Origin: Prado023 sp049688595
GTDB taxonomy: Bacteria > Actinomycetota > Actinomycetes > S36-B12 > CAIYMF01
DNA length: 10,277 nucleotides
Reading direction: 5' to 3'
NCBI GenBank assembly: GCA_049688595.1
Contig: JBAVLA010000355.1
Coordinates: 1 to 10,277, forward strand
A program made the translations under genes and the position numbers. The stretch's first letter is position 1. Every line of letters begins with the position of its first letter. Below are positions 1 through 8,213 of the stretch, piece after piece. Below the pieces are notes generated by a model that searched no databases, was not told the DNA's origin, and saw nothing but the letters and a program-made list of their open reading frames with translations.

Positions 1-2231
<2,231 letters not shown>

Positions 2232-2232
<1 letters not shown>

Positions 2233-2828
2233 TGCGTCTGCACCTGGGTGGGGCGGGCTTGGCCGTGGTCGCGGCCGCGGCGCTGTCGGGGTGCAGCGTG
2301 AGCCCCACCAGCTACGCAGCGGTCTCTGACACGTTCCGGATCACCCAGCAGGAGATCTCCGCCGACGTGGCGGAGGTCCTGCAGGCGGCCGGGCGTCCGC
2401 CCGCCGAGACTGCAGTCGGGCTGGCCCTGACCAACGTGCAGCGCCGAGCCCAGGACGCGCTCGTGGCGGCTGAGGCCGAGCTGCTGGGGGTGCGGGTCAC
2501 GCAGAAGCAGGTCGAGGATGGCCTGGCTGCGCTGGCCGAGGAGAAGGGCGGCATGGACGTCCTCGCGGATGCCGCCGTCCAGAGCGGCATCCCGCCGTCC
2601 GCGCTTGAGGACTACGCACGCACGAACCTGCTGATCACCGAGATCGGCAGGGCCATGAAGGAATCCGGCGGCTCCGGGTCGCTGGAGGACACGAGGGTGG
2701 CCCTCGCGGGGCTGTCCAAGTCGATCGGAATCGAGGTCGCTCCCAGGTACGGGACCTGGGACCACGAGGCCGTCGGCATCACGCCCGGCTCCACGGTCGC
2801 CGTGCCGTCAGGGTCGTCCGCCGGCTGA
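2232..2828 (+). CDS. SurA N-terminal-domain-like lipoprotein
   Basis: This is a 198-residue secreted lipoprotein. It has a short signal peptide with a hydrophobic run (about residues 8-18) and a lipobox LSGC ending at Cys21, so it should be lipidated and anchored on the outer face of the membrane. The mature part is mostly helical and resembles the N-terminal chaperone domain of SurA/PrsA-type foldases (residues about 34-145, including the stretch NVQRRAQDALVAAEAELLGV), ending in a conserved-looking segment PRYGTWD (171-177). It is too short to hold a parvulin peptidyl-prolyl isomerase domain and I see none. Position suggests it corresponds to the lipoprotein called LpqU in mycobacteria, although there mazG comes first; sequence homology to LpqU was not tested. 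It overlaps mfd by one base and mazG by one base. Family call is fairly confident; any chaperone role is inferred. Confidence 0.85.
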
Positions 2829-3601
2829 TGGAAACCGACGCCGCGGACCCTGGCTCAGTACCCAGGCCGACCGGCGAGCCCCTTCTGGAGCTGATCAGGG
2901 TCATGGACCGGCTACGGTCCCCGGGCGGCTGCCCGTGGGACGCCGAGCAGACCCATGAGTCACTCGTGTCCTACCTGACCGAGGAGGCTCACGAGGCGGT
3001 CGAGGCCATCGAGACCGGCGACCGCGCGGCCATCCGGGAGGAGCTGGGCGACGTCCTCCTGCAGGTCGTCTTCCACGCAAGGATCGCCCAGGAGGATCCG
3101 GTTGACCCGTGGTCCATCGACGACGTGGCTGCCGGGATCGTGGCCAAGCTGATCGCCAGGCATCCGCACGTGTTCGGCGACGAGCGAGCCGATTCCGCTG
3201 CGCACGTCGAGTCGGTCTGGCTGGCGCGCAAGACCGCCGAGAAGTCGCGCGAGTCGGTGCTCGACGGGATCCCTGCCGGGTTGCCATCCGTCCTGCTCGC
3301 CGCCAAGATCCACACCCGCGCCACGCACGGGGGCGTGGCCGTGGAGCCGGCCGACGAGGCGGTGCGCGCGGTCGCGGCGCAGGCCCTGGCCGTGGTCGGG
3401 GCGCAGCGGTTGGGAGAGCTCCTGCTCGCCCTGGCCGTCGCCGGGCTGGACCGGGGCGTCGACCCGGACGTCGCGCTGCGTGCCGCGCTGCGCGATCACG
3501 CGGCGCGGGTCCGGGCTGTCGAGTCCGGGCGGCTCGGTTCGGGTGGCGCCACCGGGGGTCCGCCCTCCGCCCAGCAGGAGCGCAGCGCCCCGAATCGATA
3601 G
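2828..3601 (+). CDS. mazG: Nucleoside triphosphate pyrophosphohydrolase MazG
   Basis: MazG hydrolyses NTPs and dNTPs to monophosphate and pyrophosphate, cleaning oxidised or non-canonical nucleotides from the pool and, in some bacteria, affecting (p)ppGpp level. The 257-residue protein has the N-terminal family block RSPGGCPWDAEQTHESL (30-46). The magnesium-binding helices follow: EExxE at Glu52, Glu53 and Glu56, and ExxD at Glu72 and Asp75 (EELGD). Then come HPHVFGD (112-118), VWLARKTAEKSRESVLDGIP (130-149) and LLAAKIHTRA (156-165). The C-terminal half (about 175-232) resembles the second MazG domain of longer homologues but lacks the acidic clusters, with LGEL at 195-198 where LGDL is usual. 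The tail after 235 is Gly/Pro/Ser rich. The ATG overlaps the preceding TGA by one base. The N-terminal catalytic domain appears intact. Confidence 0.93.
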   Translation: METDAADPGSVPRPTGEPLLELIRVMDRLRSPGGCPWDAEQTHESLVSYLTEEAHEAVEAIETGDRAAIREELGDVLLQVVFHARIAQEDPVDPWSIDDVAAGIVAKLIARHPHVFGDERADSAAHVESVWLARKTAEKSRESVLDGIPAGLPSVLLAAKIHTRATHGGVAVEPADEAVRAVAAQALAVVGAQRLGELLLALAVAGLDRGVDPDVALRAALRDHAARVRAVESGRLGSGGATGGPPSAQQERSAPNR

Positions 3602-3677
3602 GGTGGAAATCGAGTGGGTGGCCCGTTGTCTACAGGGCGTGCCCGCCGCCGCGGCAACTATCTGATGGGAGCTACCT
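3602..3677 (+). promoter_or_regulatory. mazG-eno intergenic region with the eno ribosome binding site
   Basis: These 76 bases hold a Shine-Dalgarno GGGAG (3667-3671) six bases before the GTG start of eno. A TTGTCT at 3626-3631 and an AT-richer ACTATCTGAT at 3657-3666 are the only promoter-like words, but their spacing is too long for a standard promoter. I therefore do not call one; enolase may be read from the upstream operon, from a promoter inside mazG, or from a form I cannot recognise. Confidence 0.4.
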
Positions 3678-4988
3678 GTGGCAAGCATTGAATCTGTGAT
3701 CGCCCGCGAGATCCTCGACTCCCGCGGCAACCCGACCGTTGAGGTCGAGGTCGTCCTCGAGGACGGGTCGATGGGCCGCGCCGGTGTGCCTTCCGGGGCC
3801 TCCACCGGAGCCTTCGAGGCGCATGAGATGCGTGATGGTGACAAGTCTCGATACTTGGGCAAGGGCGTGTCCAAGGCCGTGTCCAATGTCGAGGACGAGA
3901 TCGCTCCCGCGATCCTGGGCTCGGACGCTGCCGACCAGCGGCTCATCGACCAGACCATGATCGACCTCGACGGCACCGAGACCAAGAGCCGCCTTGGCGC
4001 CAACGCGATCCTGGGCGTCTCCATGGCGACGGCCAAGGCTGCGGCGGAGAGCGCCGGCCTGCCGCTGTACCGCTACATGGGCGGCCCGAACGCCCACCTC
4101 CTGCCCGTGCCGATGATGAACATCATCAACGGTGGCTCGCACGCGGACTCCGATGTCGACATGCAGGAGTTCATGATCGCCCCCCTCGGCGCCGAGTCGT
4201 TCGCCGAGGCGCTGCGCAAGGGCGCTGAGGTCTACCACGCGCTCAAGGGCGTGCTGAAGTCCAAGGGCTACGCGACCGGCCTCGGCGACGAGGGCGGCTT
4301 CGCCCCCAACCTGCCCAGCAACCGCTCGGCGCTCGAGCTCATCGTCGAGGCGATCGAGAAGGCCGGCTTCAAGCCGGGCACCGACGTCGCACTGGCGATG
4401 GACGTGGCGGCAACCGAGTTCTACGGCCGGGCGCTGAAGGGCTCCGGATCGCCCAAGGCCAACGAGTACTTCGTCGAGGGCGTCGCCAAGTCCACCGACC
4501 AGATGATCGAGTACTACGCCGGCCTGGTGGCGGACTTCCCGATCGTCTCCATCGAGGACCCGCTGAGCGAGGACGAGTGGGGCGACTGGGCGGCCATCAC
4601 GGCGTCCATCGGCGACAAGGTGCAGATCGTCGGTGACGACCACTACGTCACCAACACCAGCCGGATCATGCGTGGCATCAAGGAGAAGACCGCCAACGCG
4701 CTGCTGGTCAAGGTCAACCAGATCGGCACCCTCACCGAGACGGCCGAGGCTGTCGAGGCCGCACATCGCGCCGGCTTCAAGACCATGATGAGCCACCGCT
4801 CGGGCGAGACCGAGGACGCCACGATCGCCGACCTGGCCGTCGCGTTCAACTGCGGCCAGATCAAGTCCGGCGCCCCGGCCCGCACCGACCGGGTCGCGAA
4901 GTACAACCAGCTGCTGCGCATCGAGGACGACCTGGGCGACGCCGCGCGCTACGCGGGCGCCGCAGCGTTCCCGAGGTTCTCTGCCTGA
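3678..4988 (+). CDS. eno: Enolase (phosphopyruvate hydratase)
   Basis: Enolase interconverts 2-phosphoglycerate and phosphoenolpyruvate in glycolysis and gluconeogenesis, in the cytoplasm, and is also an RNA degradosome partner in many bacteria. The 436-residue protein is full length. It starts at a GTG preceded by GGGAG (3667-3671). Visible landmarks: REILDSRGNPTVEVEV (10-25), the mobile loop PSGASTGAFEA (38-48), Gln163/Glu164, catalytic Glu205 in GDEGG, metal ligands Asp242, Glu293 (SIEDP) and Asp320 (VGDD), catalytic Lys345 in the signature LLVKVNQIGTLTET (342-355), His373-Arg374-Ser375 (MSHRSGE) and Lys396. Slight oddities are a longer-than-usual loop at about 249-268 between Asp242 and Glu293, and His322 after the GDD motif where Leu is common. 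No catalytic residue is missing. Its codon choice is the typical C/G-ending pattern of the neighbours. Confidence 0.98.
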   Translation: MASIESVIAREILDSRGNPTVEVEVVLEDGSMGRAGVPSGASTGAFEAHEMRDGDKSRYLGKGVSKAVSNVEDEIAPAILGSDAADQRLIDQTMIDLDGTETKSRLGANAILGVSMATAKAAAESAGLPLYRYMGGPNAHLLPVPMMNIINGGSHADSDVDMQEFMIAPLGAESFAEALRKGAEVYHALKGVLKSKGYATGLGDEGGFAPNLPSNRSALELIVEAIEKAGFKPGTDVALAMDVAATEFYGRALKGSGSPKANEYFVEGVAKSTDQMIEYYAGLVADFPIVSIEDPLSEDEWGDWAAITASIGDKVQIVGDDHYVTNTSRIMRGIKEKTANALLVKVNQIGTLTETAEAVEAAHRAGFKTMMSHRSGETEDATIADLAVAFNCGQIKSGAPARTDRVAKYNQLLRIEDDLGDAARYAGAAAFPRFSA

Positions 4989-5022
4989 CCGCGGCCTTCC
5001 CGCGGATCCGGGCCTGACCGTG
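4989..5022 (+). other. eno-ftsB intergenic spacer with small hairpin and repeated motif
   Basis: Immediately after the eno stop, CCGCGG (4989-4994) pairs with CCGCGG (5000-5005) around a five-base loop. A 12-base sequence GCCTGACCGCGG (4983-4994, spanning the eno stop) recurs with one change at 5012-5023 as GCCTGACCGTGG. There is no T tract, so I do not call a terminator. It sits directly upstream of the much larger hairpin over the ftsB start and may form part of the same leader structure. Confidence 0.35.
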
Positions 5023-5060
5023 GGAGGATGGACGGCATGCCAGCCGGCCGTCCATCCTCC
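5023..5060 (+). promoter_or_regulatory. Perfect 14-bp hairpin enclosing the ftsB ribosome binding site and start codon
   Basis: Bases 5023-5036 (GGAGGATGGACGGC) are exactly complementary, inverted, to 5047-5060 (GCCGTCCATCCTCC). The ten-base loop 5037-5046 begins with the ATG I favour as the ftsB start. The Shine-Dalgarno GGAGG (5023-5027) is fully inside the stem, as is the first possible ATG (5028). In mRNA this would hide the ribosome binding site while presenting the AUG in the loop. The inverted repeat is seen directly; translational control is inferred. A terminator role is less likely because no T run follows. Confidence 0.7.
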
Positions 5061-5525
5061 GCCCGGCGGGTCCGGCGCCAAGCCGCAGGACGCCCAGTGC
5101 TATCCCCGCGAGCGGGGGCAGCGCTGGGCGTCCTCATCGTGCTGGTGGCCGTCCTGGCCATCCCGTTCAAGGAATGGGTGACCCAGCGGGCGAGGATCGC
5201 CGACTTGGAGGGTCAGCTGGCCTGGCACCATCAGCGGGTTGCCGATCTCGAGGCAGCCCGCGCGCGTTGGTCCGACCCGGCATACGTGGAGGCCCAGGCC
5301 CGGGAGCGGCTTCGCTTCGTCCGGGTGGGGGAGGTCGGCTACGTGGTCCTGACCGAGGACGCAGACGTCGCACAGGAGGACACCGGGGCCCGCTCCATGG
5401 CCAGCGTGCCCAAGGGCGGCCCGTGGTGGAGCGCGGTGTGGGGCACCGTTGCCAAGGCTGCCGACCCGGCCGGCACCGTGCTGGCTCCGGAACCGGCGGA
5501 GCCCGCCCCGAGCTACGCCGAGTAG
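5037..5525 (+). CDS. ftsB: Septum formation initiator, FtsB/DivIC family
   Basis: FtsB/DivIC is a bitopic membrane protein of the divisome. It pairs through its coiled coil with FtsL and, with FtsQ, activates septal peptidoglycan synthesis. From the ATG at 5037 the 162-residue protein has a basic cytoplasmic N-terminus (1-25), one transmembrane helix (about 26-44), a coiled coil (about 46-78, RIADLEGQLAWHHQRVADLE) and the family block WSDPAYVEAQARERL (78-92) followed by FVRVGEVGYVVL (94-105). The extracytoplasmic tail is Pro/Ala-rich, with a GGPWWSAVWG patch (127-136). I chose 5037 because GGAGG (5023-5027) is nine bases upstream; the ATG at 5028 directly abuts that GGAGG. A third option is the GTG at 5097 with AGGA at 5087-5090, giving 142 residues with a very short cytoplasmic end. 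Its place between eno and DUF501 is the conserved actinobacterial one. Confidence 0.9.
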   Translation: MPAGRPSSARRVRRQAAGRPVLSPRAGAALGVLIVLVAVLAIPFKEWVTQRARIADLEGQLAWHHQRVADLEAARARWSDPAYVEAQARERLRFVRVGEVGYVVLTEDADVAQEDTGARSMASVPKGGPWWSAVWGTVAKAADPAGTVLAPEPAEPAPSYAE

Positions 5526-5535
5526 GGCTCGCGTG

Positions 5536-6090
5536 ATGACAGCGAGCGCAACCGCCGGTGGCGGCCACCAACTGCCGACTCGCGCCGATCACGCCCTGGT
5601 GTCAGCCCAGCTCGGCAGGCCGGTCCGGGGGGTTCGCGGGATCGCCCACCGATGCGGCTGCGGCCAGCCGGACGTGGTGCAGACCGAACCCGCCCTGCCG
5701 GACGGCACGCCGTTCCCGACGCTGTACTACTTGACCTGCCCCCGGGCGAACGCGGCGGTGAGCACCTTGGAGGCGCAGGGCCTGATGCGCACGATGGGCG
5801 AGCGCCTGGCCGTCGATGCCGACCTCGCGGCTGCCTACCGAAGGGCGCACGAGGCGTACCTGCGACAACGGGAGGAGCTGGGCCACGTGGAGCACATCGC
5901 CGGGATCAGCGCCGGCGGGATGCCCGACCGGGTCAAGTGCCTGCATGCACTGGTCGCACATTCCCTGGCGGCGGGGCCAGGCGTGAACCCGCTCGGCGAC
6001 GAGGCCCTGGCAGCGCTGGCCGCCCGGGGGATCGACCCCGATCGGGCGTGGGGCGGACCCGCGCTGGGCTGCCACGAGGCCGGCGAGTGA
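5536..6090 (+). CDS. DUF501 family protein of unknown function
   Basis: This 184-residue cytoplasmic protein belongs to the DUF501 family (Rv1025 in M. tuberculosis), which has no established function. Conserved-looking blocks are HRCGCGQPDVV (38-48), FPTLYYLTCPRANAAVSTLE (60-79), and GGMPDRVKCLHALVAHSL (127-144) followed by GPGVNPLGDE (147-156). His39, Cys40, Cys42, Cys68, Cys135, His137 and His142 fall inside these blocks and could bind a metal or act in redox chemistry; that is inference only. No signal peptide or membrane helix is seen. The start is ATG 5536, with a weak AGGG at 5524-5527; GTG 5533 is the alternative, and in-frame sequence further upstream lies inside ftsB. The end overlaps the ppx GTG by four bases, and only ten bases separate it from ftsB, so the three are very probably co-transcribed. 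Confidence 0.85.
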   Translation: MTASATAGGGHQLPTRADHALVSAQLGRPVRGVRGIAHRCGCGQPDVVQTEPALPDGTPFPTLYYLTCPRANAAVSTLEAQGLMRTMGERLAVDADLAAAYRRAHEAYLRQREELGHVEHIAGISAGGMPDRVKCLHALVAHSLAAGPGVNPLGDEALAALAARGIDPDRAWGGPALGCHEAGE

Positions 6091-7019
6091 CCGCGCGACG
6101 GGTCGCCGCGGTCGACTGCGGCACCAACTCCATCAGGCTGCTCATCAGCGACGTGGATCCGGAGCGCGGGCTTGCCGTGGATGTGGCTCGCGAGATGCTC
6201 GTGGTGCGGCTCGGCGAGGGTGTTGATGCCACTGGCCGCTTCGCCCCGGACGCCCTGGCCCGCACGTTCGCGGCCTGTCGGCAGTACGCGGCGCTGATCA
6301 GCCGGGCGGGGGACCCGCCGCTCCGCTTCGTGGCCACGTCCGCATCCCGGGACGTCGCCAACCGGGCCGAGTTCATCGCCGGTGTGCACTCCATCCTCGG
6401 CGTGGAGCCCGAGGTGATCAGCGCGACCGAGGAAGGGGAGTTGTCGTTCCTCGGGGCCACCGTCGACATCCCCGCAGACGCGCGCCCGCCGTTCCTGGTG
6501 GTCGACATCGGCGGCGGCTCGACGGAGTTCGTGCTCGGGGCGGCGGCACCCACGCACCGGACCAGCGTGGACATCGGCTGCGTTCGGATGACCGAGCGGC
6601 ACCTGGCCGCCGACCCACCGACCCCGGCCCAGGTGGCCGCAGCCACGAGGGACATCGATGGGGCCATCGCACGGGCGGGGTCGGTCGTCCCCTTCGGCCA
6701 GGCTGCCACGCTGGTCGGGTTGGCCGGTTCCGTGACAACCGTCGCGGCCCTCGCGCTCGGCCTGCCCGAGTACGACGCGGGACGCATCCACCACAGCCGG
6801 ATCCCAGCCGCCGACGTGCGCCGGATCAGCGACGAGCTGCTGACGATGGCGCACGAGCGGCGGGCCGCCCTGGGCGTCATGCACCCGGGACGGGTCGACG
6901 TGATCGGGGCCGGGGCCCTCATCCTGCGCCGGATCATGGATGCGACGCTGGCGGCCGAGGTCCTCGTCAGCGAGCACGACATCCTCGACGGGATCGCCTG
7001 GTCGCTGGCGGCCGGGTGA
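6087..7019 (+). CDS. Ppx/GppA family exopolyphosphatase / pppGpp phosphohydrolase
   Basis: Members of this ASKHA-fold family release phosphate from polyphosphate ends or convert pppGpp to ppGpp. The 310-residue protein has the short two-domain form usual in actinobacteria, without the C-terminal HD-type domains of E. coli Ppx/GppA. Motifs in order: phosphate-1 VDCGTNSIRLLI (9-20), RFVATSASRDVANR (80-93), SATEEGELSFLG (112-123) holding the expected catalytic Glu, phosphate-2 VDIGGGSTEFVLG (139-151), adenosine-type GLAGSVTT (211-218), and the C-terminal HPGRVDVIGAGALIL (266-280) and SEHDILDGI (295-303). It starts at GTG 6087, inside the end of the DUF501 gene (four-base overlap GTGA), with GAGG at 6076-6079. 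Substrate choice between polyphosphate and pppGpp cannot be decided from sequence, so no symbol is given. It ends this co-directional block. Confidence 0.93.
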   Translation: MTARRVAAVDCGTNSIRLLISDVDPERGLAVDVAREMLVVRLGEGVDATGRFAPDALARTFAACRQYAALISRAGDPPLRFVATSASRDVANRAEFIAGVHSILGVEPEVISATEEGELSFLGATVDIPADARPPFLVVDIGGGSTEFVLGAAAPTHRTSVDIGCVRMTERHLAADPPTPAQVAAATRDIDGAIARAGSVVPFGQAATLVGLAGSVTTVAALALGLPEYDAGRIHHSRIPAADVRRISDELLTMAHERRAALGVMHPGRVDVIGAGALILRRIMDATLAAEVLVSEHDILDGIAWSLAAG

Positions 7020-7129
7020 CTCGCGCTCACCGGGGTGACCCGCGCTGGCGACCGGGGTCGGCTGAGGACCGGGTCGTTCGGCTGGCAAGGTCTGGACCTG
7101 CGGACGAGTCCCCGCGTACGGCCGGCGCA
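7020..7129 (+). other. Intergenic region with three short GC-rich dyads
   Basis: Between ppx and the ACT gene lie three close inverted repeats of similar core: TCACC-GG-GGTGA (7027-7038), GACC-GG-GGTC (7050-7059) and GACC-G-GGTC (7067-7075). They lie upstream of the candidate promoter at 7130 and could be operator half-sites, or weak hairpins at the end of the ppx transcript. No T tract follows any of them. No tRNA or small gene is evident here. Confidence 0.35.
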
Positions 7130-7142
7130 TAGGGTGTGACCA
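7130..7142 (+). promoter_or_regulatory. Candidate leaderless promoter (-10 TAGGGT) of the ACT-domain gene
   Basis: TAGGGT (7130-7135) fits the actinobacterial TANNNT -10 element and ends six bases before ATG 7142. Transcription would then begin at the A of the start codon, the arrangement typical of leaderless mRNAs. I see no convincing -35. The AGGG within it could instead act as a weak Shine-Dalgarno on a longer transcript. Confidence 0.5.
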
Positions 7143-7660
7143 TGCCAAGCGTCGCAGTCACCGTCATCGGCCGGGATCGTCCGGGCATCATCGCCGAGGT
7201 CACCGGGGTGGTCGCCGACTTGGGCGGGGATCTCGAGGATTCCTCGATGACCCTCCTGCGCGGGCACTTCGCCTGGACCCTGATCGCGAACCTGGACACG
7301 GTGCCTGCAGAGCTCTCCGCGCGGCTGGCCCATCTGGCCGCCGACGGCCTCGTCGTGTCCGTGCTGCCTGTGGGACCTGAGGAGCCTCGTGTGGAGGGCG
7401 CCCGGTCATTCGTGCTCAGCGTGCATGGTGCCAACCGGATGGGGATCGTGGCAGGCGTCACCCAGACGCTGGCCAAGCACGGGGGCAACATCACGGACCT
7501 GTCGACGAGGCTGGGCGCCGGAGGGCTGTACATCCTCGTGGCGGAGGTGACGCTGCCGCCCGGCGTGGACGTCGTGGCGCTGGGCGCCCAGCTCGCCGAG
7601 GCAGGCCGGCACCTGGGGGTCGGGGTGTCGCTGCGTCCCGCCGAGCCGGACGTCCTCTAG
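7142..7660 (+). CDS. Tandem ACT-domain protein (GcvR-like)
   Basis: This 172-residue soluble protein is made of two ACT domains, small regulatory folds that bind amino acids or similar ligands. ACT1 spans about 3-76, with the ligand-loop motif GRDRPGIIAEVTGVVADLGG (10-29). ACT2 spans about 88-166, with HGANRMGIVAGVTQTLAKHG (95-114) and then NITDLSTR (116-123). There is no enzyme or DNA-binding domain. The layout matches the glycine cleavage repressor GcvR and its actinobacterial relatives, but nothing nearby belongs to glycine cleavage, so the ligand and target are unknown. ATG 7142 is preferred over the in-frame GTG at 7136, because the putative -10 places transcription start at 7142 and the conserved first strand begins just after it. 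It ends three bases before def and is probably co-transcribed with it. Confidence 0.88.
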   Translation: MPSVAVTVIGRDRPGIIAEVTGVVADLGGDLEDSSMTLLRGHFAWTLIANLDTVPAELSARLAHLAADGLVVSVLPVGPEEPRVEGARSFVLSVHGANRMGIVAGVTQTLAKHGGNITDLSTRLGAGGLYILVAEVTLPPGVDVVALGAQLAEAGRHLGVGVSLRPAEPDVL

Positions 7661-7663
7661 ACG

Positions 7664-8212
7664 ATGAGCGAGTCCTCACGGCAACTGCCCATGCCCGAGC
7701 TCCCCGAGGGTCGGGTGCTCCCGGCTGTGATCGCCCCAGATCCGGTCCTGTCCAACAGGTGCGCGGAGGTGGACCCCCGCGATCCAGAAGTCGTCCAGCT
7801 GGCTGCGGATCTCCTCACGACGATGCGAGCGTCGGCCGGGTGCGTGGGTCTGGCCGCCAACCAGGTTGGCGTCGGCTGGCGGCTCTTCAGCCTGGACGTC
7901 ACCCGGCACCCCCGAGCTCGGACCATGCACGGCGCGTACGTGTTGGTCAACCCGGTGATCGTCAGCGCATCGCGTAACGAGAGGGGTCGGGAGGGCTGCC
8001 TGTCGGTGCCGGATTTCACCGGGGACGTGCGCAGGGCCACCCGGCTGACCGTCAATGGCTGCCTGCCCGCCACCGGTGAGGAGGTCACGCTGGTCACCGA
8101 CGCCTTCGAGGCTCGCGCTCTCCAGCATGAGATCGACCACCTCGAGGGCGCCTTGTTCCTCGACCGGGTCGCCGGTGCGCACGCGATCCATCCGCGCCAG
8201 ACGTACCTCTGA
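7664..8212 (+). CDS. def: Peptide deformylase
   Basis: Peptide deformylase removes the formyl group from the N-terminal methionine of new proteins at the ribosome exit, using a bound Fe2+ or similar metal. The 182-residue length is normal. The three motifs are present: motif I at 59-67 (GCVGLAANQ), motif II EGCLS (110-114) with metal ligand Cys112, and motif III QHEIDH (154-159) with ligands His155 and His159 and catalytic Glu156. In motif I the first Gly of the usual GxGLAAxQ aligns with Cys60, a mild departure. The ATG is three bases after the ACT gene stop and no good Shine-Dalgarno is visible, so re-initiation from the upstream gene is likely. The stop is one base before a tRNA, so maturation of that tRNA would cut the transcript at the def 3' end. 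Function is secure; whether this is the only deformylase in the genome cannot be told. Confidence 0.94.
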   Translation: MSESSRQLPMPELPEGRVLPAVIAPDPVLSNRCAEVDPRDPEVVQLAADLLTTMRASAGCVGLAANQVGVGWRLFSLDVTRHPRARTMHGAYVLVNPVIVSASRNERGREGCLSVPDFTGDVRRATRLTVNGCLPATGEEVTLVTDAFEARALQHEIDHLEGALFLDRVAGAHAIHPRQTYL

Positions 8213-8213
8213 G

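Noticed and set aside
3635..3644. GGGC-GT-GCCC dyad before eno
   Set aside because: Four pairs with a two-base loop cannot form a stable hairpin and are expected by chance at this GC content.
5028..5036. ATG 5028 as ftsB start
   Set aside because: The GGAGG ends at 5027, leaving no space before this ATG; ATG 5037 has nine bases of spacing.
3672..5081. 469-codon open frame on the minus strand opposite eno
   Set aside because: It is antisense to an intact enolase, with no plausible ribosome binding site or recognisable domain; caused by strong third-position GC.
5835..7333. Two long minus-strand open frames opposite DUF501, ppx and the ACT gene
   Set aside because: Both cross several well-supported plus-strand genes and read as Arg/Pro/Ser-rich noise.
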